Positions 15,500-22,922 of a stretch of DNA of 64,000 bases are shown here, one piece after another. The notes under the pieces are model-generated. The model had not been told where the DNA came from. It saw only the letters and a list, made by a program, of their open reading frames with translations, and did not search any database. Source of the stretch: Chryseobacterium takakiae (GTDB lineage Bacteria > Bacteroidota > Bacteroidia > Flavobacteriales > Weeksellaceae). Made by a program: the position numbers and the translations under genes. The stretch spans positions 310,001-374,000 of the forward strand of contig NZ_FQVO01000001.1 in NCBI RefSeq assembly GCF_900129385.1. The letters run 5' to 3'. Within the stretch, counting starts at the first letter, position 1. Each line of letters opens with the position of its first letter.

Positions 15500-16480
15500 T
15501 TAACTTTTTACCCAGCTGAACTGGAACTGCAGATCCGGAGTCGATATTCTATCCGTAATTTTCTGAAGTCTTGCCGGGAGCTTCATCAGGTATTCCTGGG
15601 CCTTTTCGGCTTTTTCGTTAAGACCTTTAACATGCTCTATTTTCCATTCGTCAAGAAGATCTTTCATGATGTTGATATAATCTTGTCCCGTGTAAACCAT
15701 ACATCTCTGTGCCGCATCTGAAAAATGTCCCCAAAGCTCTCCTGCTTTCTGTCCGGACTGTCTCATCATGTGAGCAGGCATCACAATTTTCTTGCGCATC
15801 ATATCTTCAAAAGCAAGGATCATTTCCGAAGGATCAATTTCCAGGATCTTTGCCACAAAATGTTTGTATGCCTTGGCGTGTCTTGCTTCATCGGCAGCAA
15901 TAACCCCGCACATTTTAGCAAGTTTTCCGTTTCCGGATTGCTTTGCCAGTGTTCCTACTCTTCTGTGAGAAATATTGGTGGCTGTTTCCTGAAAACTTGT
16001 ATAGATAAAGTTTCTGTACGGATCCATACTTGTTCCTAAATCAAAACCATCATTGATCAGATATTGGGTTGTTACTTCAACCTCTCTCATATTTACTCTT
16101 CCACACAAATAAAGGTATTTACTAAGAAGATCTCCGTGTCTGTTTTCCTCAGCAGTCCAGGCTCTCACCCAGTGTGCCCATCCCACTTCTCTCTGTTCCT
16201 GATCTACACCATCTACACCCATCAACCAGGATTCGTAAGAAGGCAATGCTTCTTCCGTGATACAGTCGCCGATAAGGGTTACGAAAAGATCGTAAGGCAT
16301 TTCCCGGGCAAAGGTCTGAATTTCTTCAAGATCGTATTTGAATTCTGAGCTTGAAGGATCCGGAAGATAATCAGAAGGCTGCCAGATCTTCTCGATTGGC
16401 GTTAAAAATTTATCCAGAAAAGAGCCCACTTCCTTTTCCAAAATTCCCATTACTTCTTTCCTAACAAGCTTTTGATACAT
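15500..16480 (-). CDS. Acyl-ACP desaturase (stearoyl-ACP desaturase family)
   Basis: This soluble di-iron desaturase of 326 residues introduces a double bond into acyl-ACP for unsaturated membrane lipids. The two iron-binding EENRHGD and DEARHAKAY motifs (the ExxH pairs) are present, with further helix glutamates (QETATNISHR). The length is close to the plant-type FAB2 family. There is no signal or membrane segment. It appears monocistronic, with a minus-strand TAAATTTG box at 16504-16511. Confidence 0.9.
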   Translation of the reverse strand: MYQKLVRKEVMGILEKEVGSFLDKFLTPIEKIWQPSDYLPDPSSSEFKYDLEEIQTFAREMPYDLFVTLIGDCITEEALPSYESWLMGVDGVDQEQREVGWAHWVRAWTAEENRHGDLLSKYLYLCGRVNMREVEVTTQYLINDGFDLGTSMDPYRNFIYTSFQETATNISHRRVGTLAKQSGNGKLAKMCGVIAADEARHAKAYKHFVAKILEIDPSEMILAFEDMMRKKIVMPAHMMRQSGQKAGELWGHFSDAAQRCMVYTGQDYINIMKDLLDEWKIEHVKGLNEKAEKAQEYLMKLPARLQKITDRISTPDLQFQFSWVKS

Positions 16481-16503
16481 TTTATAAATTTAGGTTTAAT
16501 TTG

Positions 16504-16511
16504 CAAATTTA
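16504..16511 (-). promoter_or_regulatory. Candidate -7 box of the desaturase gene
   Basis: It reads TAAATTTG on the minus strand, 23 bases before the start codon. No TTG partner is visible. Confidence 0.35.
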
Positions 16512-16571
16512 GAGTTTTATTTATTATTTAGGACATAATAAACTGTTAAATCTTCTGATATTAATCATAAA

Positions 16572-16600
16572 AAATGCCGCTATATACAATCATAACGGCA
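16572..16600 (-). terminator. Terminator of gpmI
   Basis: On the minus strand TGCCG pairs with CGGCA around a 17-base loop and is followed by a run of six T. It starts 23 bases after the gpmI stop. Confidence 0.55.
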
Positions 16601-16622
16601 ATTGATCTCTTATATTATTATT

Positions 16623-18164
16623 TTAACTCACTAATATATCTCCGGTCATAATTTCCGGAATTTCGACACCCATCACTTTTAAAATGGTAGGCGCCACATC
16701 TCCAAGTTTGCCCGGCTTCAGATTCCAGGTATGATCTTTATCCATTACAATGAAAGGAACCAGATTTGTTGAGTGCTGCGTGTTTGGTGATCCGTCCGGA
16801 TTAATCATAACATCTGAATTCCCGTGGTCGGCAAGAATGAAAACCGCATAGCCATGTTCATAAGCCGTTGTGGCCACTTTTTCAATACACTGATCCACTG
16901 TTTCCGCTGCTTTTACTGCTGCAGCAAATACACCTGTGTGACCTACCATATCGGTATTGGCAAAATTCAAACATATAAAATCCGCAGTTTCACTTTCCAG
17001 TTCCGGAAGGATGGCATTGGTAATATCATAGGCTGACATTTCCGGTTTAAGATCGTAAGTAGGAACATCTTTAGGACTCGGGCAAAGTAATCTTTTTTCT
17101 CCGTTGAAAGGCTCTTCCCTGCCTCCTGAAAAGAAGAAAGTTACGTGAGGATATTTTTCGGTTTCTGCAATCCTGATCTGTGTTTTATGGTTTCTTTCCA
17201 GGATTTCGCCCATTGTTTCATGAAGTACTTCTTCATCAAAAACCACGTGTACGTTTTGGAACGTTTTATCGTAATTCGTTAATGTCACATAATACAACGG
17301 CAGCTTTCTCATGAAATATTCCGGGTTATCATGCTGTGTAAGAACTTCTGTGATTTCACGGCCTCTGTCTGTACGAAAGTTGAAACAAATAACAACGTCA
17401 TGATCTGTAATTTTAGCCACCGGAACAACATTTCCAATGGCTGTAGAATCAATCATGATAATCGGTTTCATGAATTCATCGGTAATATTCTCGTCATACG
17501 ATTTCTGAATTTCAAGCAACGCATTGGTTGTCTGCGCTCCTACTCCTTCCACCATGGCATCGTAAGCGATTTTTACACGTTCCCATCGTTTATCTCTGTC
17601 CATCGCATAATATCTTCCTACAACAGAAGCAAGCTTTCCTACCGTTTTTATCATGTGTTCCTGAAGATCTTCAATAAAACCTTTTCCGGAATGAGGATCA
17701 CAGTCGCGGCCATCTGTGAAAGCATGTACAAAAACGTTTTCACGCAGTCCGAATTCATGTGCCGCCGTAAGAAGGCCTTTTAGATGATTGATATGGGAGT
17801 GCACCCCTCCATCGGAAACCAAACCGATGAAATGTACTTTTTTGTTTTCTCTTTTAGCATATTCAAATGCATCCTGAATAACTTTCTGCTGGCCTAAAGA
17901 ACCGTTTTCCACCGCCATGTTCAGCTTTACCAGATTTTGATATACCACTCTTCCGGCACCCAGATTCATGTGTCCTACTTCAGAATTTCCCATTTGTCCA
18001 GCCGGTAATCCTACCGCCAGACCACTTGCTTCAAGGGTGGTATGCGGAAAATTTTTAAGGCAGCTATCTATAAATGGTGTGTTGGCTTTATCAATGGCTG
18101 AAACATCAGGATTCATCCCCAATCCCCATCCGTCAAGGATTGCTAATATTGCTTTTTTCGACAT
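16623..18164 (-). CDS. gpmI: 2,3-bisphosphoglycerate-independent phosphoglycerate mutase
   Basis: This glycolytic enzyme interconverts 3- and 2-phosphoglycerate using two metal ions. The 513 residues show the N-terminal metal site (ILDGWGLG), nucleophile Ser61 in QMGNSEVGHMNLGAGR, the transferase-domain motif FTDGRDCDPHSG, and the C-terminal metal ligands in NFANTDMVGHTG and ADHGNSD with the following QHST. The length is typical. It is a single-gene unit with promoter and terminator on either side. Confidence 0.96.
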   Translation of the reverse strand: MSKKAILAILDGWGLGMNPDVSAIDKANTPFIDSCLKNFPHTTLEASGLAVGLPAGQMGNSEVGHMNLGAGRVVYQNLVKLNMAVENGSLGQQKVIQDAFEYAKRENKKVHFIGLVSDGGVHSHINHLKGLLTAAHEFGLRENVFVHAFTDGRDCDPHSGKGFIEDLQEHMIKTVGKLASVVGRYYAMDRDKRWERVKIAYDAMVEGVGAQTTNALLEIQKSYDENITDEFMKPIIMIDSTAIGNVVPVAKITDHDVVICFNFRTDRGREITEVLTQHDNPEYFMRKLPLYYVTLTNYDKTFQNVHVVFDEEVLHETMGEILERNHKTQIRIAETEKYPHVTFFFSGGREEPFNGEKRLLCPSPKDVPTYDLKPEMSAYDITNAILPELESETADFICLNFANTDMVGHTGVFAAAVKAAETVDQCIEKVATTAYEHGYAVFILADHGNSDVMINPDGSPNTQHSTNLVPFIVMDKDHTWNLKPGKLGDVAPTILKVMGVEIPEIMTGDILVS

Positions 18165-18185
18165 TTTGTATAAACTTTTGTATTA

Positions 18186-18214
18186 CAAATTTATTTATTT
18201 TGAAATGAATTCAA
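18186..18214 (-). promoter_or_regulatory. Candidate gpmI promoter
   Basis: On the minus strand TTG (18214-18212) is followed after 18 bases by TAAATTTG (18193-18186), the Bacteroidota -33/-7 pattern, 21 bases before the start codon. Confidence 0.5.
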
Positions 18215-18319
18215 GAATTGGAGGCTTAAAATTTGTTTAAAATTGTTTTTAGATTGTAAACCTTCAAGGTTTAAGTATCTTACTATTCCCTTCTTTAAAT
18301 ATTTTATTAATTTTGCCTT

Positions 18320-18643
18320 ATGGATTTAAGAGATCAACTGAAAAACCTTTTTCCTGATCATGAAGAGCAGGATTTTGAAATGCCCGAAGAACAATTCAGG
18401 CAGAAAGAGCCATTAGTCTGCAAATTTGAAAAGAAAGGCAGAAATGGCAAGCCTGTAACCATTGTTGAGGGCTGGGAAGGTAGTGAAGAAGAACTGAAGA
18501 AAATATCAAAAAAAATAAAAACCACCTTGGGAATCGGTGGCTCTGAAAAGGATGGGACGATTATCATTCAGGGAGATAACCGTGATAAAATAATGGATAT
18601 CCTTAAAGAAATGGGATACAAGACGAAAAGGGTGGGCGGATAG
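18320..18643 (+). CDS. SUI1/eIF1-like translation factor (YciH family)
   Basis: The 107 residues end in a SUI1 fold: RNGKPVTIVEGWEG, then KTTLGIGGSEKDGTIIIQGDNRDKIMDILKEMGY. The N-terminal ~35 residues are acidic and probably flexible. The related E. coli YciH affects start-codon selection fidelity; the role in Bacteroidota is not well established. It diverges from gpmI. A TAATTTTG box at 18308-18315 ends only four bases before the ATG, which would give a leaderless or very short-leader mRNA. Confidence 0.85.
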   Translation: MDLRDQLKNLFPDHEEQDFEMPEEQFRQKEPLVCKFEKKGRNGKPVTIVEGWEGSEEELKKISKKIKTTLGIGGSEKDGTIIIQGDNRDKIMDILKEMGYKTKRVGG

Positions 18644-18680
18644 GTTTGTTTTATTAAAGCCTTGTTTTACACGCAAGGAT

Positions 18681-18979
18681 CGCAAGGATTGAATGAAATG
18701 GTTGCGTATATTTTTTTGATCGCAAGGGCACTTCGTTCAGCAAATGATAAAAGAAAGAAGTTTTTGTGGTTTAAATTATAAAATCTGAGCGTAAAATTTA
18801 ACAATTACTTTTAACGCAATATTTGCGAAACTACCTAATGTAGATTTTTTTTCGTTCGTATCAGCATTGATTATATCGAATCTTTAATTTCGCTTGATTT
18901 AAGCATTCTGCTATCATTTGCTGAACGAAGTGCCTTCACGATCGAAAATATACGCAATAATTTCAATCAAATCTTTGCG
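18681..18979. repeat. Long inverted repeat with 68-bp arms
   Basis: The arms 18681-18749 and 18912-18979 are near reverse complements, sharing CACTTCGTTCAGCAAATGATA and GCGTATATTTT. They flank a 162-bp AT-rich spacer without a reading frame. The element fills most of the gap 18644-19025 between convergent genes. I see no transposase or target duplication, so it is either a non-autonomous mobile remnant or an intergenic palindrome. Confidence 0.7.
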
Positions 18980-19025
18980 AACATCGCGTTAAAAAAACAC
19001 ACATTACAATTACATCGCTCATATG

Positions 19026-19925
19026 TTAAAAATAAATCTGCGTTTCCGGAATCATCTTCTTTAATTTTTCCAGAGTTGATTTTTCTATCGGATTGCCCGT
19101 TAATATTAATGTTTTAAGATTTTTCAATTGGGAAAATTCAGAGGGAAGATCTTTGAGCTGGTTATTGGCCAAATTCATGCTTACAACATTTTTTAAACCT
19201 TTCACTTTAGGCGAAATTTCTTTGATGTTGTTTTGGCTTAGATTTAAAAACTCCAGTTCTTTTGAACGAAATAATCCGTCCGGCAGTTCAGCAATCGAAT
19301 TTTGCTGTAATTCCAGGTATTTTAATGCTCCCGGAAATTCTAATTTTCCTAAATCATTGATCTGATTAGAGGAGAGATTCAACGATTTTAAATTTTTAAT
19401 TTTATCTAAATCCTTAGCAATAAAACTGATCTGGTTTCCCTGCAGGTTAATTTCTTCCAGTCCCGGAATTTCCAGTAATGCTTCCGGAAAAACATTCAGG
19501 TTATTGGCATCAAGATGTATTGTTTTTAACTTTTTAAGCTTTGCAAGGTTTGGGTTTATATGTGTAAGATTATTTAGATTGATTGAAAAACTTTCCAGTT
19601 TGTGAAGCTCGGCAATTTCATCGGGGATATATTTGATGCTGTTTTCGTTTAGATTCAAAATCGTAAGTTCCTTTAATTTAAAGATAGATTCATCCATTTT
19701 CTCAAACTTATTTTCCATCAGATTCAGAAAGAAAACAGAATTGAACTTTTGAATTTCAACAGGAAGATTAAACATTGCTTTTCCCCGAAAACTCATGCTG
19801 TAGACTGTTTTTCCACTTTTCAGTGCATCGTCAACACTGGTATAGGTAGGATATTTTACAGGATCAATCTGAGCTTTTGCCTGTAAAAAAATCAATAATG
19901 AAACAGAAAAAAATAACTTTTTCAT
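19026..19925 (-). CDS. Secreted leucine-rich-repeat protein
   Basis: The 299 residues start with a signal peptide (MKKLFFSVSLLIFLQAKA). About ten repeats of 22-23 residues follow, of the form LKxLxxLxLxxNxLxxLP. Leucine-rich repeats form a curved solenoid for protein binding. There is no lipobox, no T9SS tail and no membrane segment, so it is probably periplasmic or secreted by an unknown path. The binding partner is unknown. It follows the PhoX gene on the same strand after 59 bases, but a terminator lies between them. Confidence 0.82.
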   Translation of the reverse strand: MKKLFFSVSLLIFLQAKAQIDPVKYPTYTSVDDALKSGKTVYSMSFRGKAMFNLPVEIQKFNSVFFLNLMENKFEKMDESIFKLKELTILNLNENSIKYIPDEIAELHKLESFSINLNNLTHINPNLAKLKKLKTIHLDANNLNVFPEALLEIPGLEEINLQGNQISFIAKDLDKIKNLKSLNLSSNQINDLGKLEFPGALKYLELQQNSIAELPDGLFRSKELEFLNLSQNNIKEISPKVKGLKNVVSMNLANNQLKDLPSEFSQLKNLKTLILTGNPIEKSTLEKLKKMIPETQIYF

Positions 19926-19937
19926 AAACTAAAAAAA

Positions 19938-19962
19938 CTACCGGCAATCAATCGATTACCGG
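19938..19962 (-). terminator. Terminator of the phoX-type gene
   Basis: On the minus strand CCGGTAATC pairs with GATTGCCGG (one wobble) around GATT and is followed by TAGTTTTTTT. It separates the phosphatase gene from the leucine-rich-repeat gene. Confidence 0.7.
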
Positions 19963-19984
19963 CAGTAATGTAAATATTAATAAT

Positions 19985-22129
19985 TTATTTCTTCAGCAAT
20001 TTTACGGTTTGCTGGAATCCTCCTTCTGCTTCGATGTTCAGAATTAAAACTCTTGAAGCATTAAGCTGATTGGTAAAATCCAAATCCAAAACTTTATTCA
20101 ATCCCGAATATTTCTGATTGAAAACAATTTTTCCATCTATGCTGTAAGCTGTTACTGCAATATTCTTCAACCCTTTTGGAGAATTGATTTTTACGATTCC
20201 TGAAGTAGGATTCGGTGCAACAGTTACCGTATTTTCTGGCTGTGCTTCAATGGTTCCTAAAGAACCGGCTGTTCCCAAGTCATTTTTCAGAGCTACTACT
20301 ATTGTCGCAGATTTCCCTCTGTAATCAATGGTGTTTCCGGTGGCGTCAATATCCGTAGAAATGGTAGAATCCGGATGCTGAATGGAGAAAAATCCAAATT
20401 TATGATCTGGTGTGAAGGTAAGTCCGGTTGGCTCTGAACCTGCAGGCATGGAAGCAAACAATTTTACTTTAGGATTCGCCTGTGTGTGATCCGGAGCTAT
20501 TACCCAGATGTAGTTTTTACCACCGTCCTGTAGCACCCAAAGGTTTCCTAGCTCATCAAAAGTAAGGTTATCATTTCCATCTCCCCACGCTTCCGTTTTT
20601 GTTCCCTGAGCGGTTTCGAAAGAATAGTTTGTTGTAAGACCACCTGCGAAAGTTTCTACCTCAGAAGCGGTTGTTCCGTCATCTTTTAACCGGTACACTT
20701 TGTTTAATCCTTTTGCCGTAAAATAGATTTTACCATCCAGCGGACTGATTTCCACATCTTCCACTCCATTGAAAGAAGTTCCTCCAAGAGAATTTGCTAA
20801 TGAAGCTGTATTATTCTGATCTGCTTTTGTTTTATTAGGCACCTGAACCCATGTTGCCGTTGTCGCTACAGGATCTCCACTGCTTAATCCCTGATCTAAT
20901 TTTAAAACATACAGATTTCCTGAAGAAAGGTCATTCGGTGTGTCCATTACATATTTGTAGACTTTATTTGTTCCTCCATCTTCACCATAGTAAGCTACTG
21001 TTCCGGCATTGTTAACCACTACATTTTCATGGTTCATGATTCCCATCTGCCAAAGTTTTCCTTTGGAACCATCCGTATTCTGAGTAATTACCTGAGCCGT
21101 TGCCGGGTCAATTTCTACCAGCCATCCGTAATCCTTCATTCCATCGGCATTGACATCGTTGGAAGTTGTCTGTTCTTCAGCTGTAATGATCGTTCCCCAA
21201 GGTGTAACCCCTCCTGAACAGTTTCTGATGGTCTGAACAAGGCTCGGTGCAGAGAAACTTACCGCTCTTGATCTTGTAAGCTGCCACAATTTAGTAGTCG
21301 GGTTATAGTTGATTTCCGCCATCGTAACACCTCCCGGGTTTGTTTCGTGGTTTACGGAAAGGTAACCGTTCGTGCTGCTTGAATTTTTAGCTACATATCC
21401 TGTAAAATCATTTAGACCTCCTACTAATCCTCCTCCCTCTGTATAGCTGTCCCCTTCTTTCAGGATAAGCTGATATTTATGCTCTGATGGAATGATCAAT
21501 TTGTTGGTCTGAGCAGTAGGAACGATAGATGTAAAGCAGCTGATATGATTGGCGTTACAAGGAACCGGAGTTACCGTTGTGGTTGTTTTCAGATAAGCAT
21601 CAATTCTTAAATCAGAGCTTGAAGCGCCTCTGTTATGTAATTCGATGGAAATTCTGTTGTTTCCGTTTACAAATTTAGATTTTGGAATTGAAAATACGTT
21701 ATATACGCTTTCTGCAGATCCGTCTATAGTTGTTGAAGATAAAGTATTAAAATCGATTGTTCCTGTAGGCATATTGTCTCTTACCACTTCTTCTCCGTTC
21801 AGATAGACTACAATTCCGTCATCTCTCATCACACCCAGCTCCATTGTTGAGGAAAGATCATTTAAGTTAACGGTGAAATCTTTTGCAAAATAAGCCGTGA
21901 TTAATCCTGTATTGGTTTGTGTGGTTACAGGATCTCCGTATCCTAACGGACCGTTCCCCTGCGGCCATGCCGTAACATCAAAGTTTGCATTTTTCCACTG
22001 GTCTGCCAATGCCGTATTAGCATCATTATACTTCCAGGAAGAATTTTTGTTGAAGATAAAAGTCTGGGCATTCAACAATGTACCCGAAACCATTGCAAGA
22101 GCTGCAACTGTTAGTAGTTTTCTTTTCAT
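19985..22129 (-). CDS. PhoX-family (DUF839) alkaline phosphatase with T9SS sorting tail
   Basis: The 714-residue protein has a signal peptide (MKRKLLTVAALAMVSGTLLNAQ), then a jelly-roll-like domain (~25-190), a PhoX/DUF839 region (~200-620) and a C-terminal type A T9SS tail. The PhoX core shows TPWGTIITAEEQT, MNHENVVVNNAGTVAYYGED, FNGVEDVEISP and FGFFSIQHPD. The tail reads VTVAPNPTSGIVKINSP and ends in KLLKK. PhoX enzymes are calcium/iron phosphomonoesterases that release phosphate outside the cell. Export here would be by Sec plus the type IX system, leaving it on the surface or secreted. No clear Pho box is visible. Confidence 0.88.
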   Translation of the reverse strand: MKRKLLTVAALAMVSGTLLNAQTFIFNKNSSWKYNDANTALADQWKNANFDVTAWPQGNGPLGYGDPVTTQTNTGLITAYFAKDFTVNLNDLSSTMELGVMRDDGIVVYLNGEEVVRDNMPTGTIDFNTLSSTTIDGSAESVYNVFSIPKSKFVNGNNRISIELHNRGASSSDLRIDAYLKTTTTVTPVPCNANHISCFTSIVPTAQTNKLIIPSEHKYQLILKEGDSYTEGGGLVGGLNDFTGYVAKNSSSTNGYLSVNHETNPGGVTMAEINYNPTTKLWQLTRSRAVSFSAPSLVQTIRNCSGGVTPWGTIITAEEQTTSNDVNADGMKDYGWLVEIDPATAQVITQNTDGSKGKLWQMGIMNHENVVVNNAGTVAYYGEDGGTNKVYKYVMDTPNDLSSGNLYVLKLDQGLSSGDPVATTATWVQVPNKTKADQNNTASLANSLGGTSFNGVEDVEISPLDGKIYFTAKGLNKVYRLKDDGTTASEVETFAGGLTTNYSFETAQGTKTEAWGDGNDNLTFDELGNLWVLQDGGKNYIWVIAPDHTQANPKVKLFASMPAGSEPTGLTFTPDHKFGFFSIQHPDSTISTDIDATGNTIDYRGKSATIVVALKNDLGTAGSLGTIEAQPENTVTVAPNPTSGIVKINSPKGLKNIAVTAYSIDGKIVFNQKYSGLNKVLDLDFTNQLNASRVLILNIEAEGGFQQTVKLLKK

Positions 22130-22155
22130 TTTAAATTTCGATTTATTAGACTCTG

Positions 22156-22163
22156 CAAATCTA
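22156..22163 (-). promoter_or_regulatory. Candidate -7 box for the phosphatase gene
   Basis: It reads TAGATTTG on the minus strand, 26 bases before the start codon. No TTG partner at the usual distance. Confidence 0.35.
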
Positions 22164-22292
22164 TTTTATTGCGATGAAGAGCCTATTAATAGGAGTTTAA
22201 ATAATTCTTTCGAAATATTAATTAATGGAAAATTTAACGTTAATCAGGTTAAGGAAATGTTACATCACCTACAATAATCATATTTTCTTTTA

Positions 22293-22904
22293 ACCGCAAA
22301 AGATGCAAAAGATTAATATTGAAGCTAAATCCTGAAAGACAAAAGCCAACAAAACTTTATATAAATTATGGTGAGATTTTTCCGGAATGACAAGCGTGAT
22401 GTTTTAAAATATCATAACAATTTTAAATTCAAAAAATCTGCGGAATCCGTGAGATCAGCGGGAGAAAAAAAATTACCGCAAAAGATGTAAAGATTAATGT
22501 TGAAGCTAAATGCTGAAAGACAAAAGCCAAAAAAACCTTATATAAATTATGTTGAGATTCTTCCAGAATGACAAGCGTGATGTTTTAAAATATCATAACA
22601 ATTTTAAATTCAAAAAATCTGCGGAATCCGTGAGATCAGCGGGAGAAAAAAAATTACCGCAAAAGATGCAAAAGATAATGTTGAAGCTAATGCTGAAAAA
22701 CAAAAGCCAACAAAACTTTATATAAATTATGGTGAGATTTTTCCGGAATGAAAAGCGTGATGTTTTAAAATATCATAACAATTATAAATTCAAAAAATCT
22801 GCGGAATCCGTGAGATCAGGGGGAGAAAAAAATTTACCGCAAAAGATGCAAAAGATAATGTTGAAGCTAATGCTGAAAAACAAAAGCCAACAAAACTTTA
22901 TATG
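22293..22904. repeat. 181-bp tandem direct repeat, 3.4 copies
   Basis: Units begin with ACCGCAAAAGATG at 22293, 22475, 22656 and 22836 (periods 182, 181, 180); the fourth is truncated after about 69 bases. Each full unit contains an 18-base near-palindrome, TGATGTTTTAAAATATCA (22397-22414, 22578-22595, 22758-22775). Copies 3 and 4 share deletions that copies 1 and 2 lack, pointing to recent duplication. No reading frame spans the units. The array ends 18 bases before the peroxidase stop codon. Confidence 0.9.
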
Positions 22905-22922
22905 ACAATAGTATGCTTACTT

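Noticed and set aside
17331..17783. 150-codon plus-strand frame within gpmI
   Set aside because: gpmI is unambiguous; the opposite frame is rich in Cys, His and Phe and has no recognisable features.
18644..19025. Insertion sequence
   Set aside because: There is an inverted repeat but no transposase frame in the 162-bp spacer; I only call it an inverted repeat.
22277..22922. CRISPR array or small gene in the repeat-rich gap
   Set aside because: The repeat unit is 181 bp and continuous, without spacers or nearby cas genes, and no frame crosses units.
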